A stretch of 64,000 nt of DNA from Simplicispira metamorpha (lineage in GTDB: Bacteria; Pseudomonadota; Gammaproteobacteria; Burkholderiales; Burkholderiaceae_C): positions 28,234 to 92,233 of the forward strand of contig NZ_SLXH01000015.1 in the NCBI RefSeq assembly GCF_004341365.1. Reading direction: 5' to 3'. The position numbers and the translations under genes are program-made. This document shows positions 37,701 through 45,424 of this stretch, piece after piece. Each line of letters starts with the position of its first letter. Within the stretch, counting starts at the first letter, position 1. The notes beneath the pieces are model-generated. The model was not told the origin of the DNA. It saw only the letters and a list, made by a program, of their open reading frames with translations, and did not search any database.

Positions 37701-39856
37701 GCTGGATGATGTGGATTGCTGCCCAGCGCGCCGAGCGCCTGAAGGCAGAGGGCAAAGAGAACCTGATGACGGATGACGACATCAGTGCACTCAAGACGCT
37801 GAACGCGGGCAAGATGGCAGACGGCGCGGCGCGGGTGCTGGTCTATGCCAAGGCTTTGCAGGAGCTCAACGCCTACAACGATGCCATGCTCAAGCTGGCG
37901 ATGGACTCGGGCCTGATTGACCAGGGCGCCTATGACCTGATGAAAGACCAGCCCTATGTGCCGTTCTACCGGATGATGGAAGAGGGCGACATGAAGGGGC
38001 CGAAGTTCAGTTCGGGCCTGATCAATCAGAAGGCGTGGCAAAAGCTCAAGGGCGGCACGCAGCAGCTCAACGCTGACCTGTTGCAGAACATGCTGCTCAA
38101 CTGGAGCCATCTGCTGCAAGCGTCTGCCAAGAATCGGGCGGCACTGGCCACGATGGATGCCGCCGAGAAGCTGGCCATTGCTTACCCAGTGCCCGCCGAC
38201 ACCAAGGGCGCTGTGAAGGTGATGCGCGGCGGCATGGCCCAACATTGGCTGGTGGAAGACCCGTATTTGCTGGAGGCCATCAGTGCGCTGCACTATGTGC
38301 CCAGCCCGCTCATGAAGCCGCTGTCTGGCCTCAAGCAGCTGTTGACCTGGGGCGTGACGGTGAACCCGACGTTCAAGATTCGCAACCTGGTTCGGGATTC
38401 GGTGTCGGCGATTGCGCAATCGGAGCTGGGCTATAGCCCGGCAGGCAACGTGGCGCGCGGCTGGAAGCTGACGGCCAGCGACAGCCAGGTGTACGCATCC
38501 ATGCTGGCGTCGGGAGGGACAATCAAGTTTGGAACGCAAGAGAACACCGACCGACTGCGCGCGCAGGTGGCCAAGCTGGGCGGCGTGGTGCTGGACAAGA
38601 GCGGCACGCAGAAATTCATGGGCCAGCTCAAGGAGCTGTACGACGTTTACAACGAGTTTGGCGATCGCGCCGAGAACGTCAACCGGGCCGCTTTGTACGA
38701 TGCGCTCATCAAGAAGGGAAAGACGCACGCCGAGGCATCCTTCATGGCGCGCGACCTGATGGACTTCAGCATGAGTGGCGGCGCGCCGGTGGTGCGGTTC
38801 CTGACCCAGACGGTGCCGTTTTTGAACGCACGCCTGGTGGGCCTGGACAAACTGGGCCGCGCAGCGATGGAGAACCCGCGCCGGTTTGGCGCTGTGACGG
38901 GTGCGGTAGCGTTGGCCAGCCTGGCGCTGATGGCCCTCTACGGTGATGACGAGGATTGGAAGCGGCGCGAGGATTGGGATCGGGACGCCTACTGGTGGTT
39001 CAAGGTGGGCGGCACGGCCTTGCGCATTCCCAAGCCGTTTGAGGTGGGCGCCATTGGTACGCTGGCAGAGCGCACTGCCGAGCTGATGTTGGACGACGAG
39101 ATGACGGGCAAGCGTTACATGGAGCGCGTGAGCCACATGCTTTCCGGCACGTTCTCATTCAACCCGGTGCCGCAGGCCTTCAAGCCGCTGCTGGACTTGT
39201 ACGCCAACAAGGACAGCTTTACTGGCCGGGCCATCGAGAGCCAGGCCGACCAGCGCCTGCGCCCGCAAGACCGCTACAGCGAGCGCACGTCCGAGGTGGC
39301 CAAGTTCTTGGGGGCTCTGGGGCTGCCTGACCCGGCACAGCTGGTGAAGGGCGAGTATGCGGCCCTGTCTCCCAAGCAGGTGGAACACCTGATTCGGGGG
39401 TACTTCTCGTGGGTGGGCACGTCGGCCTTGACGGTGAGCGACTACGCCCTGCGCCCACTGGCAGACCGTGGCGAGCGTCCGGGCATGCGGCTCAAGGATG
39501 TGTTCTTGGCAGGCAATTTTGTCGAGAACCTGCCCACTGGCAGCAGCCGCTACGTCACGCAGATGTACGAGCAGGCGCGCAGCGCGGAGCAGGCCTACGC
39601 GTCCTACCGCGAAGCGATCAAGACGGGCGATATGGACAAGGCGGCGCAGATCCAGGAGCGCGACGGCGCCAAGCTGCGCAACCGCATGGCCTATGCCAAC
39701 GCTGCCAGGCAGCTGTCCGAGATCAACGCGCAGGCCAAGCGGATCGAGGCCAGTCGGCTGCTGCCGGGCGACGTCAAGCGCGAGCGCCTGACCGAGCTGG
39801 AGCAGCGCCGCCATGCCGTGGCGCAGCGGGTGGGAAAGCTGACCTTGGTGGATTAA
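31715..39856 (+). CDS. Giant polyvalent phage protein (2713 aa), multidomain
   Basis: Probably packaged in the virion and injected with DNA. Domains by eye: (1) residues about 30-270, Gly/Ala-rich segments able to insert in membranes; (2) about 600-900, DdrB-like ParB domain with VAGNGRTAGLQAAY; (3) about 1050-1160, ParB-like domain with DGHHQWLAKR; (4) about 1190-1340, a phage nuclease-like module (GWGLAHIEANHGNQIRNAGF) of the PBECR type; (5) about 1410-1600, metallopeptidase with VAHELMHKHG; (6) about 1670-1800, a second PBECR-like module (GLSHILEARQRKDGMSEQEA); (7) about 1900-2600, large LPD38-like domain (PTFKIRNLVRDSVSA). The terminal part is a coiled coil. Linkers repeat PQWDTE(P/R)GAA. 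Domain names are by resemblance and need HMM confirmation. Confidence 0.85.
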   Translation: MSQIDDFLDGNSSAQQTKSQIDSFLDAAPVAQGGAISDLGKSLKVGAQKLPGMVTGLADLPIALATGARPFTKAADALGEATGFQPGKWAGETKFSQGYEDSKKAVDAAWKDGSAADIAGAYLSNPAYTANQVAESLPSMVAGGVASKALLGAGRVAGVAADAAAGTAARAATPGLVARTVGEKWAAPVAAGVGEGAVTAGQQMDGYQGEDQQKNALAALGAGVGTAVIGVGAGRLANKMGLETAETAMAKVGTGAGADVPLSLKQRVLGGMVSEAVLQELPQSVQEQMWSNFADGKPLMEGVARAGTEGALAGGVMGAGANLRGGSSHAKARQNAEAAAADAQAKADATVPQWDTEPGAAGPSTMGATGTASAAHAPGVAEANFTTSPGASAPREGGMDFTREVDTSSLSLEDPAEVERARAATLDYEPVDATPQWDTERGAAPGGSQGLEMEPRQFDTGSLAIGDPPAKRQLGYSPLAGTPAVFPDGSVALGSEAEFTHRYAPQPVQRPSEAMGLDPAAGPLSRIAVQAVDSGAYMPPAGPAPALAPEPDPVVLQNRDRTSAASIAQMQEIAANPDYLRVGPSRDMTSGAPVVFGELPPTALLGRPETVVDGHGQRMGTQYAVVDALDLIASNNADGTTVAEYATGAPGKLRSVAGNGRTAGLQAAYQMGTAQRYRQELAGDAAALGVDAQALATMQRPVLVRVMQGADVTRDMGDRTNITATQKLSPLEQAGNDARRLDVGTLAFDEGGNPTPDAIKGFVSAMPVAERGDMLNPDGTPTRQAVDRLMAATFKQAYESDELVQLYAQATDPDARAVMAAAADASGVLANLKGAGEFDVRGAVADAAKMAVNAARQGLKLSDVLQNQDLDMSPEAYPVAAYLAQHIRTPKKMAEGLRRWGQLALEQARIADENTHQGSLLGPRPTLSRPEIFARLGSEANPTGQGIAPAAPAPQPAPEQAALVPPAQAAPAAAERHPTWRKNAIQAGRVARALGLEPKGKRLAQIVAEIDAVDAQQTGAAQDGADLSSGPIDQEWSAFAPETGTLGIARAQMPQIKAEHRGALVNFLKARGIDSAAGEVPANDLKPTQAEFAPGKVKKAREFQGSEGSILVSSDGHVVDGHHQWLAKRAAGEPVKVIRLKAPIRDVLAQVAEFPSARMAEGAARATPAQAATDSGADAQGAGAMFSRAVPGSQDFVPAPDGGLDYGEITPEMGKAMRRQAGVIRLQQGVQNADGTGWGLAHIEANHGNQIRNAGFASVQDFVAHIANGFNEVLQASKGGQLLVAVSTGRRDVMFVQLEAAQEGDFYRVNTAFPVSRNYLEKQESKGAKILWSGSEPRSAATGRQPLYAGSPDAVSGQDAPIAQGENSLNEPLWERAGTSAPTADKSSSPSPWGQSGSASVALKDDSANYARADAPMSPDLARAILALGSPPKQATKESVRAAVRELVNGLGLLPNRLGRIVVATSAEIKQDWEPLIGPTGMEASGDAGRAQGFYDPKSKTVFLIADNIRQGDELGVVAHELMHKHGPAVLGEEGWNRLHGALGGWAKAKVGSMERIVYDEAVRRVRASGPELSTQELFPYAVQVALEMGVRPNAVAPQGTVERWLGQVRAALRQVWDKITRKPELFKSQDLVNLAFGIAQRENLATGTSLDALGASVLDVEGPSFSRSAMKSVEANVARGRQALAKALTERTSVNRAMFRNGLGWVDFVWGDEGRIKPSGKTKGAMGLSHILEARQRKDGMSEQEAIDALSQMVNTIASGRELERSAYANTVALKLERDGYRVGLVKRPGSNAWVVTAFELNQMQGRPDIDARPSTQSKSTLPRDGLGAGSMASGGTVPSLDRPTRQDSTERGGPAGAGGVGSLAAIPSADNIQFSRAAPTAIESSMGAMTPEQEAAYKRVAGVQKVPTLKERMAAMKANLGLKLRQGLVDQFAAIKQLDQNAYMQARMSQGTDGTLEAMLLYGKPFMRDGAPDVDIKDGGFAKVLASLKGEQDRWMMWIAAQRAERLKAEGKENLMTDDDISALKTLNAGKMADGAARVLVYAKALQELNAYNDAMLKLAMDSGLIDQGAYDLMKDQPYVPFYRMMEEGDMKGPKFSSGLINQKAWQKLKGGTQQLNADLLQNMLLNWSHLLQASAKNRAALATMDAAEKLAIAYPVPADTKGAVKVMRGGMAQHWLVEDPYLLEAISALHYVPSPLMKPLSGLKQLLTWGVTVNPTFKIRNLVRDSVSAIAQSELGYSPAGNVARGWKLTASDSQVYASMLASGGTIKFGTQENTDRLRAQVAKLGGVVLDKSGTQKFMGQLKELYDVYNEFGDRAENVNRAALYDALIKKGKTHAEASFMARDLMDFSMSGGAPVVRFLTQTVPFLNARLVGLDKLGRAAMENPRRFGAVTGAVALASLALMALYGDDEDWKRREDWDRDAYWWFKVGGTALRIPKPFEVGAIGTLAERTAELMLDDEMTGKRYMERVSHMLSGTFSFNPVPQAFKPLLDLYANKDSFTGRAIESQADQRLRPQDRYSERTSEVAKFLGALGLPDPAQLVKGEYAALSPKQVEHLIRGYFSWVGTSALTVSDYALRPLADRGERPGMRLKDVFLAGNFVENLPTGSSRYVTQMYEQARSAEQAYASYREAIKTGDMDKAAQIQERDGAKLRNRMAYANAARQLSEINAQAKRIEASRLLPGDVKRERLTELEQRRHAVAQRVGKLTLVD

Positions 39857-39864
39857 TCAGCCGC

Positions 39865-40380
39865 TCAGTGGAACAGCGGCAGCGCTGGCTGAATTTCCGC
39901 CTCCAATCGCTGGTGCTCAGATTTGAAGAACGGAATCTCCTGCTTCCGGTCGAGCATCAGGCGTGAGCCAAATGACGCCTTGATCTTGGACTCCACCTCC
40001 TGGGCTATCAATGCCTGCATCTGCTGCCACAGGCCTTGAGCGCGCTGGCTCAGAGCGTCGCGCATGCGGTAGAACTCTTCGACCAAGCGCACCTTGCATT
40101 CGATCACGATGGCGGTGTTGCGCATCATGGTGATAAGCAGCGTGGATTGCGGCTCGTTGAGCAATGCAACCTCGCGCGCCTGGGGGCCACCATTGGTGGG
40201 AAAGGATTGGATTTGAAATCTGACCCTTCCAAATCGCTCCAAGCTGGCTTGATGTTTTCGCACCAGCTTGATGACACTTTCATGCGAGTGATTCACGCCG
40301 ACGGCCAAGGCTTCTGATGACGCCAAGGGTTCGCCATCGAACAGCGACACGATGGGCATGGGTTTCTTTTGATCGGTCAT
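39865..40380 (-). CDS. Rha family phage regulatory protein
   Basis: A 171-residue protein: MPIVSLFDGEPLASSEALAV then VNHSHESVIKLVRKH, RFGRVRFQIQSF and REVALLNEPQSTLLITMMRN, which is the Rha/pRha signature (as in phage phi-80 Rha, which interferes with growth of IHF-deficient hosts). A helical C-terminal domain follows (SKIKASFGSRLMLDRKQEIP). It starts five bases after the stop of the HTH pseudogene, so the two form an operon. Convergent with the giant gene, nine bases apart. Confidence 0.88.
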   Translation of the reverse strand: MTDQKKPMPIVSLFDGEPLASSEALAVGVNHSHESVIKLVRKHQASLERFGRVRFQIQSFPTNGGPQAREVALLNEPQSTLLITMMRNTAIVIECKVRLVEEFYRMRDALSQRAQGLWQQMQALIAQEVESKIKASFGSRLMLDRKQEIPFFKSEHQRLEAEIQPALPLFH

Positions 40381-40383
40381 GGC

Positions 40384-40635
40384 TCAGCCCTTCACCTTGA
40401 TGCCCAGCAGGCGGCGAATGTCGGCCACGGGCCAGGCCAGGCGGCCACTGATGACGGCTTTTGGCTTGAGCGGCCCGGTGCCCTGCTGGCTTCAGCCGCG
40501 CAGTGTTTGTGGGCGGCGGTTGAGGTAGTAGGCGGCGGCGTCGGTATCCACCGTGGGGCTGGTGACTTGCTCCAGCGGCTGGAAGGGCTTGATGACCTTG
40601 CGGGGGCGTCCGCCCTTGTTGGGTGATGCGTTCAT
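40384..40635 (-). pseudogene. HTH DNA-binding protein with in-frame TGA
   Basis: From MNASPNKGGRPRKVIKPFQP the frame runs to AAYYLNRRPQTLRG and then meets TGA (40492-40494). Reading through, it continues SQQGTGPLKPKAVISGRLAW, then PVADIRRLLGIKVKG, to a natural stop at 40384. The pattern (LNRRPQTLRxW...GRLAWPVADIRRLLG) is that of small phage/plasmid HTH proteins, where a Trp normally follows RG; TGG to TGA is one transition. GGAG precedes the start. It is probably inactivated by a nonsense mutation; read-through is possible but not shown. Confidence 0.75.
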
Positions 40636-40701
40636 GGGGTTGCTCCAGTGCGCCGCCGGGTGGCTGCGATGGAGTCCCATTGTTCTCATGCGTTGCTGAA
40701 T

Positions 40702-40720
40702 GCCAAACCCTACAGGGGGG
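40702..40720 (-). promoter_or_regulatory. Phage intergenic motif, copy 4
   Basis: Minus-strand CCCCCCTGTAGGGTTTGGC, 67 bases before the HTH pseudogene start. Confidence 0.7.
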
Positions 40721-40776
40721 CGTCATTCTTTCTGCTCAGACCTTGGGTCGAACCCCGAGAATTACCACACATTGGG

Positions 40777-41352
40777 TCAATTGCAGGTGGCCGTGCTACC
40801 AAATACCGAGCAGGATCGACCGTGTTGGTCGGTGACCATTTGAGGGTGTCCGCTGCTTCTTGGTTGCACGACTACCTTTGGAGGCTCCTGCATCAGCTGC
40901 GTGTTGGAGCCGCATGCTGCGTTGACAGAAGTAATGGCTGCATTGGTGCGCATTCGTTTTTCGTTTTGTGAGAGGGTACGGATGCTGCTGACGAATTCCA
41001 ATTCCTTTTGCGCCTCTTTGCACTGGCGAGATGCTGCCTTGTCTTGTGCCGCAGGCTGCCTGCTCGGAGGCATTACCGACAAGCGCTGTTGCTGCTCGAA
41101 CATTTGCACTTCTTGTTGCGCTGCCTGGGAGCGGTACTTGCGCTCGTTGGCTTCGGCTGCTTGCAGGCGTTCTTCCAAAATTTGCTCACGCGACTTCTGG
41201 CGCTCAATGATTTCGCCGTTTTGGCCTGACGCACAGGGCTGATCCGAATAGGTCAGCTTGCCAGAGGCATCTTTGCATCTGTGCACTTGAGCAGATGCTT
41301 GCATCGCGAAAAAGGCAAAAGCGATCAGGGCGGCAAATGGCATCCAGCGCAT
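40777..41352 (-). CDS. DUF4124 exported protein, phage-borne
   Basis: A 191-residue exported protein: signal MRWMPFAALIAFAFFAMQAS cut at ASA, then the DUF4124 motif VHRCKDASGKLTYSDQPCAS, a long coiled coil (EQILEERLQAAEANERKYRS) and a C-terminal domain with Cys pairs (RQCKEAQKE and NAACGSN; RSCSVFGSTATCN). It resembles host envelope proteins, so it could be a lysogenic-conversion (moron) gene. GGAG precedes the ATG at 41352; an upstream TTG is less likely. Confidence 0.8.
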   Translation of the reverse strand: MRWMPFAALIAFAFFAMQASAQVHRCKDASGKLTYSDQPCASGQNGEIIERQKSREQILEERLQAAEANERKYRSQAAQQEVQMFEQQQRLSVMPPSRQPAAQDKAASRQCKEAQKELEFVSSIRTLSQNEKRMRTNAAITSVNAACGSNTQLMQEPPKVVVQPRSSGHPQMVTDQHGRSCSVFGSTATCN

Positions 41353-41394
41353 AGATGTCTCCAAATGTGAATGGCGTCATCGTACACGGGCCTT

Positions 41395-41413
41395 CCCCCC
41401 TGTAGGGTTTGGC
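41395..41413 (+). promoter_or_regulatory. Phage intergenic motif, copy 5
   Basis: CCCCCCTGTAGGGTTTGGC, 51 bases before the first gene of the virion/tail operon. Confidence 0.7.
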
Positions 41414-41463
41414 TGAACTGCTCCAGGCGTTGAGACTGGCGGCCACCAAGGAGTCACCACAGC

Positions 41464-42270
41464 ATGACCAACACCGTATACCCGAAGGGCGCAGAGAAGA
41501 TTCTGTCTGGCGCCATCAACCTCCAGACGAACACCATCAAGGCCGCGTTGGTGTCCAGTACCTACGCCTACGGCGCGACCCACGAGTTCGTGTCGAGCCT
41601 CGGAACCCGCATCGGTACCGACCAGACCCTCGCAAACAAGTCCGTGACGGGCGGTGTGTTCGATGCTGATGATCTTGATTTCGGGCCGCTGCCACCAGGC
41701 AACACCGTCAAGGCCATCGTCGTGTACCAGGACACTGGCAACACGTCCACTTCTCCCGTTCTGCTGTACCTGGATTCCGGCCCCACTGTCGGTCTCCCAT
41801 TCACTACCAACGGCGGCGCACTGACTGTTCCGTGGAACGACGACGCCAAGAAGATTCTCCAGCTCGGCCTCCCGTTCTACCCGCTGGGTGGCGAAGCAGC
41901 GATCTCCGGCAGCATCAACTTCCTGACGGACACGCTGAAGGCGGTGGCCCTGCCGTCCAGCTATGTGTACGATCCATCGCACCGGTTCCTTGCGGACGTC
42001 CCTTCCGTGGTCGGCACTGCGGTGACGCTGACGACCAAGAGCATCACTGACGGCGCGTTCAACGCCGACGACATTGACCTGGGCGTGCTTGCCGCCGGAT
42101 CGATACTCGGGTCTGTCCTGATCTACAAAGACACCGGCACCCCGGCAAACTCTCCGCTCTTGCTGCGCATCACAGACATCACTGGCTTCCCGCTCACCAC
42201 GGGCGGCAGTAACGTCTCCGTGCGGTGGTCGGACGGTGCGGCCAAGATCTTCCGCCTGACCCAGGTCTGA
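41464..42270 (+). CDS. Phage structural protein with tandem duplicated domain
   Basis: A 268-residue protein made of two copies of a ~130-residue domain. Paired landmarks are LSGAINLQTNTIKAALVSST / ISGSINFLTDTLKAVALPSS, TGGVFDADDLDFGPL / TDGAFNADDIDLGVL, AIVVYQDTGNTSTSPVLLYL / SVLIYKDTGTPANSPLLLRI, and DDAKKILQL / DGAAKIFRL at the ends. Beta-rich; no cysteines or signal. First gene of an eight-gene colinear block, with GGAG upstream. Likely a virion surface or tail component; function not recognised. Confidence 0.85.
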   Translation: MTNTVYPKGAEKILSGAINLQTNTIKAALVSSTYAYGATHEFVSSLGTRIGTDQTLANKSVTGGVFDADDLDFGPLPPGNTVKAIVVYQDTGNTSTSPVLLYLDSGPTVGLPFTTNGGALTVPWNDDAKKILQLGLPFYPLGGEAAISGSINFLTDTLKAVALPSSYVYDPSHRFLADVPSVVGTAVTLTTKSITDGAFNADDIDLGVLAAGSILGSVLIYKDTGTPANSPLLLRITDITGFPLTTGGSNVSVRWSDGAAKIFRLTQV

Positions 42271-42279
42271 TCGGCGGCC

Positions 42280-43395
42280 ATGAAAAACCTTCGCTTCTCC
42301 AACAACGCCGAGGCGGTGCTGGCCGCAGAGCTGCCCAGCAACCCGAACGACCCTAGCTCCAGCTTCATCACCGTGGCCACTGACGGATGGGAAGACAAGT
42401 TCGCTCCGCTCGAAGGCCGTTACGGTGTGGATGACTACCTGCACCCCAACCAGTACCCGACCGATGCGGAGTGCCAACTCGTCACCCTGACCCACGAATC
42501 CAATCCCGGGCAGTTCGAGGTCGTAGCGATCGTACGGCACGAGTTCGGTACTGCCGCGTTCGACGTCAAGCGCAACATCGAGGGCGCGCCGGGGATGAGC
42601 TGGCCCATAGGTACCAGCATGCAGGCCCGTGTGACAGCAGCCACCCTCGACTCGTTCATGCAGGGGTCTGAAGCGAACGTGCCAGTCGTGTCTGGGGGCG
42701 TACTGAGCATCCCTGGCGGGCGATTCTCCATGTCGGCCGTGCCGCACATCGGCCGCGTTTTCGCGCCGAGCGACTCCGTGTATGGCGTCAACCTGACGGG
42801 CGGGTCCCCGTCGGCAGTGGGGGTGTCAGCATTCGTCGACCTGGGGGTGGCCCCAACCATCGAGGATCTGGACGGGTACGGCACATACCAGCATGGGCAT
42901 GTGTACCTCCCAGCGTCCCCGGCTGGCCAGCAGTATGGGTACAACGCGTTCGATGGCGGCTCCATAGACTACACGGCAGAGTCGCCGCCACTCGTGTTTA
43001 GTAGCGGGGGCGACCACTCGATCCAGCTCGTCGATGGCGCTGGCGAACTGCACGGCGTACTCGTGGCAGTCGGTCTGCCGGTCAACATTTCCGTGCCGTT
43101 CAGCGGTAGTTTGGTCGTGGTGGAGGAGGTGGGCTTCATCGCGGACTACGTTACGGCCACGACGAAACCGATCGTTTCGATCGGCGACCTCGACCAGGCA
43201 TCCACCCCAGACGCCACACGGTTTGCGAACAACGTCTCGCTCACCCAGATCACGGCTGACGGGCATATCCACCGCATCCCCATCACGGTCGGAGGCGGCA
43301 TGTCGCGCACTCTGACCTTCCGCCTCGACACCCCGGCCACCGGTGGGTCGTTCCGCGGTCGCTTCTACTGGCGGGGCTTCCTCGTTCAGGATTGA
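42280..43395 (+). CDS. Phage structural protein, unknown
   Basis: A 371-residue beta-rich protein starting MKNLRFSNNAEAVLAAELPS. The first ~110 residues (CQLVTLTHESNPGQFEVVAI) look like a virion attachment domain; the rest has Gly/Ser-rich segments and a C-terminal TLTFRLDTPATGGSFRGRFY. Codes nine bases after the previous gene and ends three bases before the next, so it is co-transcribed. No known domain. Confidence 0.8.
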   Translation: MKNLRFSNNAEAVLAAELPSNPNDPSSSFITVATDGWEDKFAPLEGRYGVDDYLHPNQYPTDAECQLVTLTHESNPGQFEVVAIVRHEFGTAAFDVKRNIEGAPGMSWPIGTSMQARVTAATLDSFMQGSEANVPVVSGGVLSIPGGRFSMSAVPHIGRVFAPSDSVYGVNLTGGSPSAVGVSAFVDLGVAPTIEDLDGYGTYQHGHVYLPASPAGQQYGYNAFDGGSIDYTAESPPLVFSSGGDHSIQLVDGAGELHGVLVAVGLPVNISVPFSGSLVVVEEVGFIADYVTATTKPIVSIGDLDQASTPDATRFANNVSLTQITADGHIHRIPITVGGGMSRTLTFRLDTPATGGSFRGRFYWRGFLVQD

Positions 43396-43397
43396 CG

Positions 43398-44270
43398 ATG
43401 GCCTACCCGCTGATCAACGGCGCCACCATCAACGGGTCTGAGTCCGGCCCGCTGCGCATACGCCCGGGGCACGTGGCGTTGCCCGTCGTCGGGGTAGCTG
43501 AGGCGTTCATCAGCATGGACGCGGTCGGGGCGGACGCGGTCGAGGTCGGCCCAGCCCGTACAGCGCTGGGCGTGTCCCCATCGGGGGTAGAGGCAGTGCA
43601 GAGCGGCACCCATGCCGGGCTCTACAACGCGCTCATCCCTCTGTACACCGCCACAGAGGTGGCGGCAGGGACAGCGCTCTCCGCCATAGAGACGTTCAGT
43701 TCTGGGGCGTACCCAACGATGATCGGAGACCCCTCCCCGAGGGTCGGCTCCGACGTCCAGGTGTCGCCGAGCGGCCTCGGCGCAGCGACTTCTGGCCTCC
43801 ATTCAGCGACAGCCGCCCAACCGCCATCGACGATCTCCATCCAGGCCGCTGGAGCCTACCCCACCCACATCGGCGACGTGTCCATCTCGCTACGCCCGAT
43901 CGAAGTCACCAGCGCAGGCGCTGCGCCCACACTGCTCGGCGACCTCTCAGTAGGTATGTGGTTCGGTGCTGCGGGGGGTGATGTCGCCCTGATAGGAACC
44001 ATCCGCACCTCGACCGTCGTTGCCGCAGCCTCATCGTCTCCCACCAACGTCGGCGATGTCCGCACGGTTATGGCGTCCGCCATCGAAGGCATGCTCATTG
44101 CCACCGCCGGCGTACCTACGGTCTCCGTAGGGTGGCGCTTTTGTGATGCCGCAGGTGCCGCGCCGCTGGTGGTGGGCGGTTTCGGTGTGCCGTACGCGCC
44201 TGTGCGCGCTCGGCAGTCATTCCCGATGCGCCTCGGCCCGATCGCCATCAACCGGGGTGCTGCATGCTGA
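43398..44270 (+). CDS. Phage protein with short degenerate repeats
   Basis: A 290-residue protein starting MAYPLINGATINGSESGPLR. It contains a run of similar units built on GAxPTxxGD: GAYPTMIGDPSPRVG, GAYPTHIGDVSISLRP, GAAPTLLGDLSVGM and SSPTNVGDVRTV. Such repeats suggest a fibrous or beta-solenoid virion part. The final seven bases overlap the next start. The start at 43398 is preferred over an upstream TTG. Confidence 0.8.
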   Translation: MAYPLINGATINGSESGPLRIRPGHVALPVVGVAEAFISMDAVGADAVEVGPARTALGVSPSGVEAVQSGTHAGLYNALIPLYTATEVAAGTALSAIETFSSGAYPTMIGDPSPRVGSDVQVSPSGLGAATSGLHSATAAQPPSTISIQAAGAYPTHIGDVSISLRPIEVTSAGAAPTLLGDLSVGMWFGAAGGDVALIGTIRTSTVVAAASSSPTNVGDVRTVMASAIEGMLIATAGVPTVSVGWRFCDAAGAAPLVVGGFGVPYAPVRARQSFPMRLGPIAINRGAAC

Positions 44271-45424
44271 CTTTCTCGTCCTTCATGGGGATCAACAACG
44301 TCGCGCCGGAGCACCGCCTCGGCAAGCAAGATCTCGTCGCTGCGACCGACGTCGACATCGGCGGTACGGGGGAGATCACCAGGCGCGCTGGCCTGACGCT
44401 GCTATCCGACCAGTGCCACAAGAACCTGCACCAAGCGCGGGGGTTCATGCTGGCCACCTGCGGCAGCGACCTGACGGCAATACACCCGGACGGTGCGCGG
44501 CACGTCATCCACTCTGCTCTCGGCCCCAGCCGTGTGTGGTACTGCAACTTACCTGACGGGCGCACGACCTACACCAACGGCCTGATCCACGGCACCACAG
44601 ACGGATTCGTCGGGCGCCCCCGCAGCATCGCCGTTCCGGACAGCCTCGGCGCACCTGACGTCGCGTTTGGCTCGCTGGCCCAAGGCCAGTACCGGTACCA
44701 CCTGACCATGGCGCGCGACGGATTCGAGAGCCCCGCCATCAGCTCAGAGCCCGTCACCATCACCGACGGTGGCCTGCGCCTCGACGGCCTGCCTGTACGG
44801 CTCGGCCACACACTGAACGTCTACCTCAGCGGCCTGGACGGCGAAGGTGCGTACCTGATTGGCTCCACCTGCGACAGCACGTTCGAGTGGGGTGGTAAGA
44901 ACTCCGACCTTGTCCTGCCGTGCCGCACCCTGGGCACCCAGGCGTTTCCTGTCGGCGCGCACACTGCGTTCTGGCGAGGCCGCGTCATCACGGCGGTAGG
45001 CAACGTGCTGTGGGCCAGTCGCCCGATGGCGCCGCACCTCGCTGACTGGCACGACTTCAAGCAGATGTCCGGCACCATCACTATGGTCGCGCCGGTGGAG
45101 GATGGCATTTACGTCGGCACCGAGCACGAACTGGCTTGGCTCGGCGGCGCGACCTGGGACGCCCTGAACTACACGCCGACCACGCGCGGCTCTGTGGTGC
45201 CAGGCTCTGGCGTGAACGCGCCAGGCGACCGAATCAAGCTCGAAAATTCCGTGGGTCGCGGCCTGGCCATGCTGTGTATCGCCGGTGGCGAGATCGTGGC
45301 CGGGTTCGCCGGCGGCGTGACAATCAGCCTGACTGGCGACCGGTACCGGACGGACGCCAAAGAGGTCAGCGCCACGTTCCGCGAGGTGCAGGGCGTCCCG
45401 CAGTACATCGCGGTACCGCAATGA
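44264..45424 (+). CDS. Phage virion protein, possible beta-propeller
   Basis: A 386-residue protein (MLTFSSFMGINNVAPEHRLG, then TDVDIGGTGEITRRAGLTLL). Repeated blades of the type RVWYCNLPDGRTTYTNGLIH and GIYVGTEHELAWLGGATWDA suggest a propeller. Proteins of this kind sit between tail genes in several tailed phages, but the exact role is unknown. The stop overlaps the next start (ATGA). Confidence 0.78.
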   Translation: MLTFSSFMGINNVAPEHRLGKQDLVAATDVDIGGTGEITRRAGLTLLSDQCHKNLHQARGFMLATCGSDLTAIHPDGARHVIHSALGPSRVWYCNLPDGRTTYTNGLIHGTTDGFVGRPRSIAVPDSLGAPDVAFGSLAQGQYRYHLTMARDGFESPAISSEPVTITDGGLRLDGLPVRLGHTLNVYLSGLDGEGAYLIGSTCDSTFEWGGKNSDLVLPCRTLGTQAFPVGAHTAFWRGRVITAVGNVLWASRPMAPHLADWHDFKQMSGTITMVAPVEDGIYVGTEHELAWLGGATWDALNYTPTTRGSVVPGSGVNAPGDRIKLENSVGRGLAMLCIAGGEIVAGFAGGVTISLTGDRYRTDAKEVSATFREVQGVPQYIAVPQ

